A DNA stretch of 64,000 bases from NZ13-RE01 sp049718665 (GTDB lineage: Bacteria; Dictyoglomota; Dictyoglomia; Dictyoglomales; Dictyoglomaceae), in assembly GCA_049718665.1 (NCBI GenBank), contig JBNARO010000006.1, forward strand, positions 1-64,000, read 5' to 3'. A program made the translations under genes and the position numbers. Positions 18,034 through 27,059 of this stretch are shown one piece after another. How positions within the stretch are numbered: position 1 is the first letter of the stretch; every line of letters starts with the position of its first letter. Under the pieces are notes generated by a model, which had not been told where the DNA came from, searched no databases, and worked only from the letters and a program-made list of their open reading frames with translations.

Positions 18034-19040
18034 AAAAAATTTTATTTTTTGGATATTATGGGGAAGGAAATTTAGGGGACGAATTACTTTTAAAAAATCT
18101 TAAAGATTACTTTTCAAAAGATTTTATTTTAGGAGTTCTCACATCTAACAAGAGTTATTATAAAAACCTAACCTGCTTTGACAAGTTTAATCCGAAAGAG
18201 GTATTAAAAGCAGTAAATTGGACAGATATTGTAATAGGTGGTGGAGGGGGAATTTTTCAGGATAAGACAAGTTTAAGGTCTCTTCTTTATTATCTCTCTA
18301 TTATTTGGCTTTCGTTTATTAAAAAGAAAAGAGTATATCTTATAGGACAAAGTTTTAGTACTTTTAAATATCCTATAAGCAAGTTCTTGGTTAAGATATC
18401 TTTACCTTTTTGTCAAAAAATATATGTAAGAGATAAACTTTCTTTTGATATCTTAAATAATATTGGAATTTCTGGAGATAAAGTTTCCATAATTCCTGAT
18501 TTAGTATTTCTTACAGAGATTCCCGAAATAAAATTTAAGAAAAATAATGTTGGTATAAATTTTAGACCATGGAGGGGAATTAATCTGAAAGAATTAGAAA
18601 ATATTTTAATAAACCTGAAAAACCAAGAAGAAAAATTAATATTTTTTTCTTTTCAAGATTCATTAGATTTAGAACTTTTTAATAAATTCCCTATGGAAAC
18701 CAGAAAAGATGTTGAAATTATATCTTTTAATAATGAAAATTTTTGGGATAAGTTTTCTTCTTGTAAATATTTTGTAGGAATGCGTTTACATTCCTTAATT
18801 TTAGCATCCATAATGGGAATACCCTTTTTAGGATTATCCTACGACGATAAAATAGATGCTTATTTAAATGATTTAGGATGGAAATATTATTTAAGTATTT
18901 ATGACCTCAACAAATTTTTACCAACTTGGAAACAGTTGAAGGAAGAGGGAGAGGAACTCGAATTATATTTAAAAATTAAGATAGATGAAAAAAGAAAAAT
19001 CTTAAAAGAAGAATTAGAAAAGGTAAAGGGAGAAATATGA
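18030..19040 (+). CDS. csaB: Polysaccharide pyruvyl transferase, CsaB type
   Basis: Predicted to add a ketal-linked pyruvate to a cell-wall polysaccharide, the modification that SLH-domain proteins bind in S-layers. The N-terminus ILFFGYYGEGNLGDELLL is the family hallmark, followed by DIVIGGGGGIFQD and a late GMRLHSLILASIMGIP. Length is 336 residues. The start overlaps prfB as ATGA and its end overlaps the TagA-type gene. Assignment to CsaB rather than another PS_pyruv_trans member rests on motifs and neighbours. Confidence 0.82.
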   Translation: MKKILFFGYYGEGNLGDELLLKNLKDYFSKDFILGVLTSNKSYYKNLTCFDKFNPKEVLKAVNWTDIVIGGGGGIFQDKTSLRSLLYYLSIIWLSFIKKKRVYLIGQSFSTFKYPISKFLVKISLPFCQKIYVRDKLSFDILNNIGISGDKVSIIPDLVFLTEIPEIKFKKNNVGINFRPWRGINLKELENILINLKNQEEKLIFFSFQDSLDLELFNKFPMETRKDVEIISFNNENFWDKFSSCKYFVGMRLHSLILASIMGIPFLGLSYDDKIDAYLNDLGWKYYLSIYDLNKFLPTWKQLKEEGEELELYLKIKIDEKRKILKEELEKVKGEI

Positions 19041-19759
19041 AAGCTCTTAAGATCTTAAATATTCCCTTTACGTTCTTTAGCAATGAAAAGGAATTTGAAG
19101 AGAAAGTTCTTTCTTTTTTAAGAGAGGACAGAGTTCATACTATATTTACTCCTAACGCTGAGATAATTGCGTTAGCTGAAAGGAATAATTTTCTGAAAAA
19201 GATTCTTATGGATTCTGATTTAAACCTACCTGATGGTATTGGGGTTTTATTATTGGCAAAGAAAATGGGTTATAGAAATCTAAGAAAATTTGCTGGAATC
19301 GATGCAATGATAAATTTAATTTCTGTATCCCAAAGAGAAAAGAAATTCATATATTTTTTAGGAGCAAAGCAGGAAGTTTTAAATAACATGATATTAAAAT
19401 TAAAAGAGAAATATAAAGAGATATTAATCTCAGGATATCATCATGGTTATTTTTCAATAGAAGAGGAAGAGAAAATTATAAATGATATAAATACCTCTAA
19501 TACTGATATTCTTTTTGTAGCATTAGGTGCTCCTAAACAAGAAGCTTGGATTTATAAAAATAAAGATAAACTAAAAGTAAAAATAGCCATGGGAGTTGGT
19601 GGAAGTTTTGATGTTCTTTCACAAAGAAAAAAGAGAGCACCGAAAATTTTTATAAATCTTGGATTAGAGTGGCTATATAGAATTTTACAAGAACCAAAGA
19701 GATTAGTAAAAAGATTTCCCAATCTTTTATATTTTTTGTATATTTATATTAGAGCTTGA
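19037..19759 (+). CDS. tagA: WecG/TagA/CpsF-family glycosyltransferase
   Basis: Predicted N-acetylmannosaminyltransferase that adds ManNAc to a lipid-linked GlcNAc, making the linkage disaccharide of a wall polymer. Family features are FTPNAEIIALAERN, NLPDGIGVLLLAKKMG, FLGAKQEV and VALGAPKQEAWI, followed by GVGGSFDVLSQRKKRAP. The 240-residue length is typical. It overlaps csaB by four bases. WecB at 12 kb could provide its UDP-ManNAc. Confidence 0.87.
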   Translation: MKALKILNIPFTFFSNEKEFEEKVLSFLREDRVHTIFTPNAEIIALAERNNFLKKILMDSDLNLPDGIGVLLLAKKMGYRNLRKFAGIDAMINLISVSQREKKFIYFLGAKQEVLNNMILKLKEKYKEILISGYHHGYFSIEEEEKIINDINTSNTDILFVALGAPKQEAWIYKNKDKLKVKIAMGVGGSFDVLSQRKKRAPKIFINLGLEWLYRILQEPKRLVKRFPNLLYFLYIYIRA

Positions 19760-20604
19760 TGCTTATGCTCAAGAAAACTTTAGATTATTTAGGAATAATT
19801 TTTGGGGTTATATTAGTTGCTATAAGTATTTCCGTGTTCTTAGCTCCTAATAAGTTAGTAGGTGGAGGAGTTAGTGGTATAGCTATTATTCTCTATCATA
19901 CTTTTAAATTTCCTATAGGACTTGTAATGATAATTCTGAATATACCGATTTTTATTTTGGGAATAAGACTCTTAGGATTGCATTTTGGTATAAAAACATT
20001 CTTCGGTAGTATTTTACTTTCAATCTTAGTTGATTTATTTAATTTTTTTTCCTTTCCAACAATCACTAATAATTTTTTAGCTACAGTCTACGGCGGACTC
20101 ATTGCAGGTTTTGGGCTTGGTATTGTTTTTAAATATGGAGGTTCTACCGGAGGAACTGATATCCTTGCTCAAATCCTCTCCCACTATTCTGGTTTAAACT
20201 TGGGACAAGCTTTACTTTTAATAGATGGAGTAATAGTCTTGACTGCAGGTTTCATTTTCAATTTTGAATTGGCTCTTTATGCTCTTTTAGTAATTTTTAT
20301 TCAAGGTTATGCCATTGATTTGGTTCAAGAGGGTCTTTCCTATACAAAGGCTGCATTAGTCTTTTCTGAAAAGCCAAGAGAGTTAGGAGAGAAAATATTA
20401 CGTGATTTAGGAAGAGGTGTTACAATTTTCTATGGAATGGGACTTTATACAGGTCAAGAAAAGGAAATTCTTTATTGTGTGGTGAGTCAGTCAGAAGTTA
20501 GCAAACTAAAAGAAATAATCCATAAAAATGATCCAAAAGCTTTTGTGGTGATTTCACCTGCACATGAAGTATTAGGGGAGGGATTTAAGTCTTTTAAAAA
20601 ATGA
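19759..20604 (+). CDS. YitT family membrane protein
   Basis: Integral membrane protein of unknown function with five or six helices (DUF161/YitT_membrane) in the first 180 residues, including FAPNKLVGGGVSGIAI-like and GGSTGGTDILAQIL glycine-rich segments. A cytoplasmic C-terminal DUF2179 domain (about residues 210-275) is ferredoxin-like. About 281 residues. I took ATG 19759, which overlaps the preceding stop by one base; a second ATG two codons on is equally possible. It overlaps maf by four bases. Confidence 0.82.
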   Translation: MLMLKKTLDYLGIIFGVILVAISISVFLAPNKLVGGGVSGIAIILYHTFKFPIGLVMIILNIPIFILGIRLLGLHFGIKTFFGSILLSILVDLFNFFSFPTITNNFLATVYGGLIAGFGLGIVFKYGGSTGGTDILAQILSHYSGLNLGQALLLIDGVIVLTAGFIFNFELALYALLVIFIQGYAIDLVQEGLSYTKAALVFSEKPRELGEKILRDLGRGVTIFYGMGLYTGQEKEILYCVVSQSEVSKLKEIIHKNDPKAFVVISPAHEVLGEGFKSFKK

Positions 20605-21179
20605 AAAAGATTATCCTTGCGTCAAGCTCTCCAAGAAGAGAAAATCTTTTGAGATTGATAGGCTTAGATTTTATTGTACATCCAAGTAATATAGAAGAGG
20701 ATGAAGGAGAAGACAAAAAATCTCCAAAGGAAGTTGTTTTGAAAAATGCATTAGAAAAAGCAAGAGCTGTCTCCCAAAATTTTTCTGAAGCTATTATTAT
20801 AAGTGCTGACACTGTTGTAGTTTTGGACGGGAAAATATTAGGAAAACCAAAAGATAAGGAATCTGCTATTAATATGTTAAAAAGGCTTAAAGGAAGAACT
20901 CATCAGGTTTTCACAGGAATTGTGGTTTGGGAAATGCCAGAAAATAGATATTTTACAAGGGTAGTTAAAAGCTTAGTTAAAATGAGAGATTATTCTATGG
21001 AAGAAATTATTAATTATGTGGAGACTGGAGAACCCTTAGATAAAGCGGGTGCTTATGGAATTCAAGGAAAAGGGGCTCTTTTAATTGAAAAAATAGAAGG
21101 TGATTACTATAATATAGTTGGGTTACCATTAGCCCCTTTATGCTTGCTTTTGAAGAAAGTAGGGGTTAAAGTTCTATAA
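20601..21179 (+). CDS. maf: Maf-family nucleoside triphosphate pyrophosphatase
   Basis: House-cleaning pyrophosphatase that hydrolyses non-canonical or modified NTPs such as dTTP/UTP or m7GTP. ASSSPRRENLLRLIG is the N-terminal phosphate loop, ISADTVVVLDGKILGKP carries the catalytic Asp, and DKAGAYGIQGKGA is the late signature. 192 residues. Overlaps the YitT gene as ATGA. Position ahead of mreB is conserved in Firmicutes. Confidence 0.9.
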   Translation: MKKIILASSSPRRENLLRLIGLDFIVHPSNIEEDEGEDKKSPKEVVLKNALEKARAVSQNFSEAIIISADTVVVLDGKILGKPKDKESAINMLKRLKGRTHQVFTGIVVWEMPENRYFTRVVKSLVKMRDYSMEEIINYVETGEPLDKAGAYGIQGKGALLIEKIEGDYYNIVGLPLAPLCLLLKKVGVKVL

Positions 21180-21205
21180 AAAATAAAAGGAGTGAAGGAG
21201 GATAT

Positions 21206-22252
21206 ATGGCTTTTAATTTTTTAGCAAATATATTTTCAAAGGACTTAGGAATTGATTTAGGAACTGCTAATACGTTAGTTTATGTTAGAGGTAAGGGAGT
21301 TATATGCTTTGAACCATCTATGGTTGCCATAAGAAAACAAGATAAGAAAATTATTGCGGTAGGAGAAGAAGCAAAAAAAATGTTGGGAAGAACACCTGAA
21401 GAGATTGTTATTGTAAGACCTTTGAAGGATGGAGTAATCGCAGATTTTGAATCTGCGGAAAAAATGCTTAGATATTTTATTGAAAAAGTACATAATAGAA
21501 AGGACTTTTTTGTAAGTCCTCGTATTGTTATAGGAATACCTTCTGGAACTACTTCTGTAGAGAGGAGAGCAGTTATAGATACCGCTTATCAAGCAGGTGC
21601 AAGAGAGGTTCTTTTAGTTACAGAGCCTATGGCAGCAGCTCTTGGAGCAAATATTCCCATTTGGGAACCTTCTGGAAATATTATTGTAGATATAGGTGGA
21701 GGAACTACAGAAATTGCAGTAATCTCTCTTGGAGGAATTGTAGTAAGTAGCTCTATAAAGATTGCAGGAGATGAGATGGATGAAGCAATAATGCATTTTA
21801 TAAGAAAGAAATATAGCCTTTTTATCGGAGAAAGAACTGCAGAAGAAATAAAGATTAAACTTGGTAATGTTTATTTTGGGGATGAAAATAAAGAATATAT
21901 GGAAGTGAAAGGAAGAGACTTAATTAGTGGAGTCCCGCGAACTATAGAAATATCATCCACAGAAGTAAGGGATGCTCTAAGAGAAAGTGTTAATATAATT
22001 GTTAATACCATAAGGGATACTTTAGAAAAAACTCCACCAGAATTGGCGGCGGATATTATGGATAAGGGAATTATTCTTTCTGGTGGAGGAGCATTACTTA
22101 AAGGATTAGACGAGTATATAACTGAAGAATTAGGTGTATCTGCTTTTGTCGCGGAAGACCCTCTCTATTGTGTAGTAAAAGGGACAGGAAAGATTATAGA
22201 AGAATTTGAAAGATATAAGCAAATACTTCCCAAGATCAGTGCTTATTATTGA
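21206..22252 (+). CDS. mreB: Rod-shape actin homologue MreB
   Basis: Actin-like filament protein that guides lateral wall synthesis. DLGIDLGTANTLVYVRGKG is phosphate loop 1, VDIGGGTTEIAVISLGG phosphate loop 2, and LSGGGALLKGLDEYI the adenosine loop. 348 residues, normal. GGAGG precedes the ATG at 21206. It leads a shape and division run: mreB-mreC-mreD-mrdA-minC-minD-minE. Confidence 0.96.
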   Translation: MAFNFLANIFSKDLGIDLGTANTLVYVRGKGVICFEPSMVAIRKQDKKIIAVGEEAKKMLGRTPEEIVIVRPLKDGVIADFESAEKMLRYFIEKVHNRKDFFVSPRIVIGIPSGTTSVERRAVIDTAYQAGAREVLLVTEPMAAALGANIPIWEPSGNIIVDIGGGTTEIAVISLGGIVVSSSIKIAGDEMDEAIMHFIRKKYSLFIGERTAEEIKIKLGNVYFGDENKEYMEVKGRDLISGVPRTIEISSTEVRDALRESVNIIVNTIRDTLEKTPPELAADIMDKGIILSGGGALLKGLDEYITEELGVSAFVAEDPLYCVVKGTGKIIEEFERYKQILPKISAYY

Positions 22253-23040
22253 TGGCTAAAAGAAAAAGATTAAATTGGCGTCTTATAATTTTATTTTCTC
22301 TTGTAGTTTTAATTCTTTGGAATGAAGGATTTTTAGAAGAAGGGGCATCTTTTATTCAAAAGTATTTTTTGAATTTATCTCAAAGTGTTACAAATTTCTT
22401 AAAAGATCTAAAGGATTTTTTCACTATCTATACTAACTTACAAGAAGAAAAGGAATACTGGCAAAGGAAAGCTGAAGAGTTATACAAAGAAAACTTAAAT
22501 TTAAAAATTTCTTTAGAAAATTTAAAAAGATATCAAGAATTTTCTTGGATAAAAGATTTTAAGATGGAGAATTGTGTCTTAATCCCAGCATTTATAATTG
22601 GTAGAGACCCTATAAACTGGGAACTTTCTTTTAGAATTGATAAGGGGAAAATGGATGGAATAAAGGAAAACATGCCAGTAATTTATAAAGATCAGTTAAT
22701 TGGTAAAATTAAATATGTAGGCTATAACTTCTCAGAAGTTCAGACCATATTTAATCCCTCTTTTTCTGTAGGTGTAATTATTTATGAAACGAAAGACCAG
22801 GGAGTCATTAAAGGCTCTTTAGAATATATGGAATTATCTTACCTCTTTTCTGATAGTGGAATAAAAAATGGATATCATGTTATAACTTCGGGAGTTGATG
22901 AAAGAATGCCTTATGGTTTAAAAGTAGGGTATATTACTGAAATTACTAAAAATCCTACATATTTTTTACCAAAGTTAAAAGTGTTACCTTTTTTTGATCT
23001 TTCTAAATTAGAAGGAGTGGTAGTTTGCAAGGCGCATTAG
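22252..23040 (+). CDS. mreC: Rod-shape protein MreC
   Basis: Single-pass membrane protein that links MreB and the wall synthases. A basic N-terminus and one helix (about residues 10-25) are followed by a coiled coil with YWQRKAEELYKENLNLK and a beta-rich periplasmic domain. GRDPINWELSFRIDKGKMDGI is the conserved MreC core. 262 residues. ATG 22252 overlaps the mreB stop by one base. Confidence 0.9.
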   Translation: MAKRKRLNWRLIILFSLVVLILWNEGFLEEGASFIQKYFLNLSQSVTNFLKDLKDFFTIYTNLQEEKEYWQRKAEELYKENLNLKISLENLKRYQEFSWIKDFKMENCVLIPAFIIGRDPINWELSFRIDKGKMDGIKENMPVIYKDQLIGKIKYVGYNFSEVQTIFNPSFSVGVIIYETKDQGVIKGSLEYMELSYLFSDSGIKNGYHVITSGVDERMPYGLKVGYITEITKNPTYFLPKLKVLPFFDLSKLEGVVVCKAH

Positions 23041-23480
23041 TTTTTATTCTTCCCCCAGTTCTTTCTCTTCTCCAAAGTACTTTAAATTGGAGAGGGTTTA
23101 AGCCTTCTTTTTTGCTTGTTCTTTATGTATTCTTATCATTGAAGGGGTTTTCAAAAAAAAGATTATTTTTGTATTTTTCTTTTTGGGAAGCTATTTTTTC
23201 TTCTTATCCTCTTTACCTTTTCTTAATATTCTGGCTTATTTCAGATATAATGATAAGATTGTGGAAAAAACGACTTTTTCTTGCTCATAGGAGTTTCTCT
23301 TTTGTTTTGATTCTTTTTTTAAGTCTTTTTTCAATAATATATTGGAACTTTAATTCACTTTTTAATCTGATTTTATGGAAAAGATTTTTATTTTTGTCTA
23401 CAGCTAATTTAATAGCCTTTTTGCCTTTATATATTTTTTTGCCAAAATATTTAGAAAAAGTCGAACATGAAGAAATCTAA
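23025..23480 (+). CDS. mreD: Rod-shape protein MreD
   Basis: Small polytopic membrane protein, 151 residues, with four to five predicted helices and little charge. Sequence identity to MreD is weak, as usual for the family; the call rests on topology, size and its place between mreC and the class B penicillin-binding protein. The start is TTG 23025, overlapping mreC by 16 bases, and its end overlaps mrdA by 14. Confidence 0.75.
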   Translation: MQGALVFILPPVLSLLQSTLNWRGFKPSFLLVLYVFLSLKGFSKKRLFLYFSFWEAIFSSYPLYLFLIFWLISDIMIRLWKKRLFLAHRSFSFVLILFLSLFSIIYWNFNSLFNLILWKRFLFLSTANLIAFLPLYIFLPKYLEKVEHEEI

Positions 23481-25212
23481 ATTTTTTCTATATATAATTC
23501 AACTTTTGTTAATTATCTTAGCTCTTAGACTTTTTCATATCCAAATAGTTAAGGGTGATTTTTATGACGACCTTGCAAAAAGAAACTACTTAAGATTTAT
23601 AGTTCTCCCTGCTCCTCGAGGATTAATTTTAGACAGAAATGGGAATATACTGGCTTCTAATCAAGTAAAATATTCAGTGTATCTTGTCCCTCCTTATGAA
23701 TTTAATAAAAATAAATATAAAAAATTGACAGAAATACTTGGTCTATCTTATGTGGACTTAGAAAAAAAACTTAAAAAAGTTAGTTCCTATACTCCTGCTA
23801 TTCTATTAAAAACAAACCTTACTCATAAAGAGATTGCTCTTTTAGAGAGTAATAGAGAAAATTTGCCATTTTTTGTGATCAATATGGAGCTTGATAGAGT
23901 TTATCCCAACGAAAAATTAGCATCTCATATCTTAGGATATATGGGAGAAGTAAGTAAAGAGGAATTAATGGAAGATGAGGGAAATTATTCTCTTGGTGAT
24001 TTAGTTGGGAAATCTGGTTTAGAAAAGGTATATGAAAATTATCTAAGAGGGAAAAAGGGATATAGAAGTATAGAACTCCTTTCAGGGAAAAGAAAATATA
24101 GTCTTCTTCCTAACAAAGATCCTGAACCAGGAAATACATTAGTATTAAGTATTGATAAAGATTTGCAAGAAGTTGCAGAAAAAGCTTTAGGAGAGGATAC
24201 AGGAGTTATAATTGTATCAGATCCTTGGAGTGGTGAAATTCTCTCTTTAGTAAGTCATCCGGGTTTTGATCCAAATAAGTTTATAACAGGATTTTCCTCC
24301 TTGGAATGGCAAACTCTTATGAACGATAATAAAAAACCTTTCAACAATCGTGCAATTTCTAGTCTGTATCCTCCTGGGTCTATCTTTAAACTAATTGTTG
24401 CTCTTACTGCTTTAGAAAAAGGAAAGGTATCTTTGAAAGAGAAATTTTATTGTTCAGGAGGTATAAGTTTAGGCAAATTCTTTTTTGCTTGTTGGAAGAA
24501 GGAAGGGCATGGAACTCTTAATTTTCTTGAAGGAATAGCACAGTCCTGTAATGTAGTGTTTTATAATTTAGGTTTAAGAGTTGGAGCAGATGAAATCTCA
24601 AAGATGGCAAAGAATTTTGGATTGGATGATAGAACAGGGATAGACTTACCTGGAGAAGTTAAGGGCTTTATACCTTCTTCAGAATGGAAAGAAAAAACAC
24701 TAAAAGAGCGGTGGTATCCGGGAGATACTTTGAATATGTCCATAGGGCAAGGATATATCTTAACCACACCTTTAGAGATACATCTTATGGTAAGTATTAT
24801 TGCAACAGAGGGATTAGGCTATAGACCTCACTTAGTAAGAAAAATAATAAATTCAAAAGGGGAAGATATAAAAGTATTTGAACCAGAGATAATAAGAAAA
24901 GTTTCTTTAAAACCTGAAAGTTGGAAAATCCTTAAAGAAGGAATGAAGTTAGTTGTAGAAAAGGGAACAGGAATGTCTGCTAAAGGAGAGATATGGAATG
25001 TGGGTGGAAAGACAGGAACCGCTCAAAATCCCCATGGAGAAAGCCATGCGTGGTTTGGAGCTTTTTTCCCATGGGAAAATCCTAAATATGTAATTACAGT
25101 TTTTGTGGAACATGGGAGAAGTGGGGGAACAAAGGCTGCTCCTATAGCAAGAGAAATTATAAATTATTTAGAAAAGAAAGAGGTGAGAAACCTTGGAAAA
25201 AATCTCTATTAA
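23467..25212 (+). CDS. mrdA: Penicillin-binding protein 2 (class B transpeptidase)
   Basis: Elongation-specific peptidoglycan transpeptidase. An N-terminal membrane helix (about 5-25) is followed by the dimerisation region with APRGLILDRNGNILASN. The catalytic Ser is in YPPGSIFK (SxxK), SCN serves as SxN, and GGKTGTAQNP is the KTG box. 581 residues. No rodA partner is in this cluster, although RodA usually works with PBP2. Confidence 0.92.
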   Translation: MKKSKFFLYIIQLLLIILALRLFHIQIVKGDFYDDLAKRNYLRFIVLPAPRGLILDRNGNILASNQVKYSVYLVPPYEFNKNKYKKLTEILGLSYVDLEKKLKKVSSYTPAILLKTNLTHKEIALLESNRENLPFFVINMELDRVYPNEKLASHILGYMGEVSKEELMEDEGNYSLGDLVGKSGLEKVYENYLRGKKGYRSIELLSGKRKYSLLPNKDPEPGNTLVLSIDKDLQEVAEKALGEDTGVIIVSDPWSGEILSLVSHPGFDPNKFITGFSSLEWQTLMNDNKKPFNNRAISSLYPPGSIFKLIVALTALEKGKVSLKEKFYCSGGISLGKFFFACWKKEGHGTLNFLEGIAQSCNVVFYNLGLRVGADEISKMAKNFGLDDRTGIDLPGEVKGFIPSSEWKEKTLKERWYPGDTLNMSIGQGYILTTPLEIHLMVSIIATEGLGYRPHLVRKIINSKGEDIKVFEPEIIRKVSLKPESWKILKEGMKLVVEKGTGMSAKGEIWNVGGKTGTAQNPHGESHAWFGAFFPWENPKYVITVFVEHGRSGGTKAAPIAREIINYLEKKEVRNLGKNLY

Positions 25213-25777
25213 AGGAGATATTAGAGCTGGATTAAAATTAGTTGTTAATCCCTCTCTAAGTTGGGAAGAAATTAAAGAAGTTATATGGAAGGAATTAGAG
25301 AAAAAAGCAGGATTTTTAAAGGGTATTTCTTTAAATGTAGATTTAAAAGATAAAAAAATTGATGAGGAGGAATGGTTTGAATTTCAGCAGAAAGTTTTTA
25401 GAGAATTTGGTATAATGTTATACAAAGAAGTCTTTGGGACAAAAATTACAGATAGGAATATTGCTCAAATTATAATAGGACCTGTAAGAAGTGGACAAAG
25501 AATTGTATCAAAGGATAGTATTTTAGTTATTGGAGATATAAATTCTGGGGCAGAGATTGTAAGTGAAAAAAGTATCTTTGTATTGGGAAAAATTAGAGGG
25601 TCGGTTTATGCAGGAATGGAAAGAAATAGAAAAGCTTTAATTTTTGCTTTAAGTTTAAATCCTACCCATATGCAAATTGCAAATGTAGTTTGGAATAAAG
25701 AGGAGTTTTGGGAATCGAAGAGTGGATATTGGGTATATATAGAAGATAATCAATTAAAAGTTAGTATCTATCTCTAA
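25193..25777 (+). CDS. minC: Septum-site determining protein MinC
   Basis: Inhibits FtsZ assembly away from mid-cell. The C-terminal beta-helix domain has IIGPVRSGQRIV, DINSGAEIVSEKSIFVLGKIRG and VYAGMERN, which bind MinD. The N-terminal domain is poorly conserved, as usual. 194 residues. The start is a TTG overlapping mrdA by 20 bases, with AGAGGTGA ahead of it. Confidence 0.88.
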   Translation: MEKISIKGDIRAGLKLVVNPSLSWEEIKEVIWKELEKKAGFLKGISLNVDLKDKKIDEEEWFEFQQKVFREFGIMLYKEVFGTKITDRNIAQIIIGPVRSGQRIVSKDSILVIGDINSGAEIVSEKSIFVLGKIRGSVYAGMERNRKALIFALSLNPTHMQIANVVWNKEEFWESKSGYWVYIEDNQLKVSIYL

Positions 25778-25791
25778 TAGGAGGGAGAAAA

Positions 25792-26586
25792 ATGGGAAAA
25801 GCTTTTGTCATAACTTCAGGAAAAGGGGGTGTTGGTAAAACTACTGCAGTAGCAAATATTGGTGCGGGATTGGCTTTGAAAGGTTATAATGTTGTTTTAG
25901 TTGACACTGATATAGGACTTAGAAATTTAGATTTACTTTTGGGTTTGGAAAATAGAGTAGTTTATAATATTGTGGATGTTGCAGAAAAAAAGTGCCAGTT
26001 GAAACAAGCTTTAATTAAAGATAAGAGACTTCCAAATCTTTATCTTCTTCCTGCTGCTCAAACTCGAGAAAAAGATGCTATAAATAGAAGCCAAATGATA
26101 GAAATTATTGAAAATCTAAGATCATCCTTTGATTATATTTTAATTGATTGTCCTGCAGGGATAGAACAAGGATTCAAAAATGCTATTGCGGGAGCGGATA
26201 TTGCTATAGTAATAACTACGCCAGAAGTTTCTGCAGTAAGGGATGCTGATAGAGTAATTGGATTATTAGAGGCAAATGGATTTAAAGACCCGATTTTAAT
26301 TATAAATAGAGTAAGACCTGAGATGGTAAGAAGAGGAGATATGTTAAGTGTGGAAGATGTTTTAGAAGTTTTGGCAATAAAATTATTAGGAATTATTCCG
26401 GAGGATGAGGAAATAATTGTAAGTGTAAATAAAGGAGAACCTGTTATTTTAAATGGTAATAAAAGTAAAGCAGGAATTGCTTTTGGTTTGATTGTTAATA
26501 GTCTTTTAGGGGAAAGAGTAGATTGGAATAGTCTTTTTACTGGAGCTACTTTTATAGATAAGTTAAGAAAATTTTTCAATATATAA
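25792..26586 (+). CDS. minD: Septum-site determining ATPase MinD
   Basis: Membrane-cycling ParA/MinD ATPase that recruits MinC. The deviant Walker A SGKGGVGKTT is at residues 9-18, VDTDIGLRNLDLLLGLENR and DYILIDCPAGIEQG follow. The C-terminal tail has the amphipathic FIDKLRKFFNI membrane-targeting sequence. 264 residues. AGGAGGG precedes the ATG. Confidence 0.95.
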   Translation: MGKAFVITSGKGGVGKTTAVANIGAGLALKGYNVVLVDTDIGLRNLDLLLGLENRVVYNIVDVAEKKCQLKQALIKDKRLPNLYLLPAAQTREKDAINRSQMIEIIENLRSSFDYILIDCPAGIEQGFKNAIAGADIAIVITTPEVSAVRDADRVIGLLEANGFKDPILIINRVRPEMVRRGDMLSVEDVLEVLAIKLLGIIPEDEEIIVSVNKGEPVILNGNKSKAGIAFGLIVNSLLGERVDWNSLFTGATFIDKLRKFFNI

Positions 26587-26596
26587 GGAGGAAGAA

Positions 26597-26839
26597 ATGT
26601 CCATATTCGATTGGGGAGGAAAACAAAAGTCAACAAGGGATTTAGCTAAGGAGCGTCTTCAGGTTGTATTGGTTTATGATAGAGCTCATTTAGATCCAGG
26701 AATTGTTGAGTCTCTAAAAGAGGATTTGGTAAAGACAATTTCTAAATATTCTAATTTTGATGTAAAAAATTTAAATATTAATTTTTCACAAAAGGACAAC
26801 CAGGTGGTTTTAAGAATAGATATTCCTATCAAAACCTAA
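26597..26839 (+). CDS. minE: Cell-division topological specificity factor MinE
   Basis: Stimulates MinD ATPase and sets the oscillation or placement of MinCD. AKERLQVVLVYDRAHL is the MinD-contact region. The rest forms the dimeric beta-alpha fold. 80 residues, with a good GGAGG ahead. Having MinE rather than DivIVA suggests an oscillating Min system. Confidence 0.88.
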   Translation: MSIFDWGGKQKSTRDLAKERLQVVLVYDRAHLDPGIVESLKEDLVKTISKYSNFDVKNLNINFSQKDNQVVLRIDIPIKT

Positions 26840-26845
26840 ATACTA

Positions 26846-26874
26846 TTCACCATAAATAAACTTTGTGTTATAAT
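26846..26874 (+). promoter_or_regulatory. Promoter of the tRNA-Pro pair
   Basis: TTCACC (26846-26851), 17 bp and TATAAT (26869-26874). The expected start is near 26881, six bases ahead of the first mature tRNA. Confidence 0.65.
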
Positions 26875-26886
26875 ATTATAGCTCGT

Positions 26887-26962
26887 CGGGGCGTGGCGCA
26901 GGGGTTAGCGCGTCCGTTTGGGGTGCGGAAGGTCGCTGGTTCAAGTCCAGTCGCCCCGACCA
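26887..26962 (+). tRNA. tRNA-Pro (GGG)
   Basis: The acceptor CGGGGCG (26887-26893) pairs with CGCCCCG (26952-26958), then A and an encoded CCA. The anticodon stem TCCGT/GCGGA closes the loop TTGGGGT, giving anticodon GGG. The T arm is CTGGTTCAAGTCCAG. Confidence 0.93.
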
Positions 26963-26972
26963 CTTTTTTAAT

Positions 26973-27046
26973 CGGGGCGTAGCGCAGTTGGCTAGCGCGC
27001 CTGCTTCGGGAGTAGGAGGTCGCTGGTTCAAATCCAGTCGCCCCGA
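26973..27046 (+). tRNA. tRNA-Pro (CGG)
   Basis: The acceptor CGGGGCG (26973-26979) pairs with CGCCCCG (27039-27045), then A. CCA is not encoded (CTA follows). The stem CCTGC/GTAGG closes the loop TTCGGGA, anticodon CGG. Acceptor and T arms are almost identical to the neighbour ten bases upstream, so one is probably a diverged duplicate. Confidence 0.93.
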
Positions 27047-27059
27047 CTATTTTTTGACT

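Noticed and set aside
26133..26636. Minus-strand frame of 167 codons inside minD
   Set aside because: Antisense shadow of minD; minD has full family motifs.
26988..27059. Upstream start for acylphosphatase within the tRNA
   Set aside because: The added residues are translated tRNA sequence.
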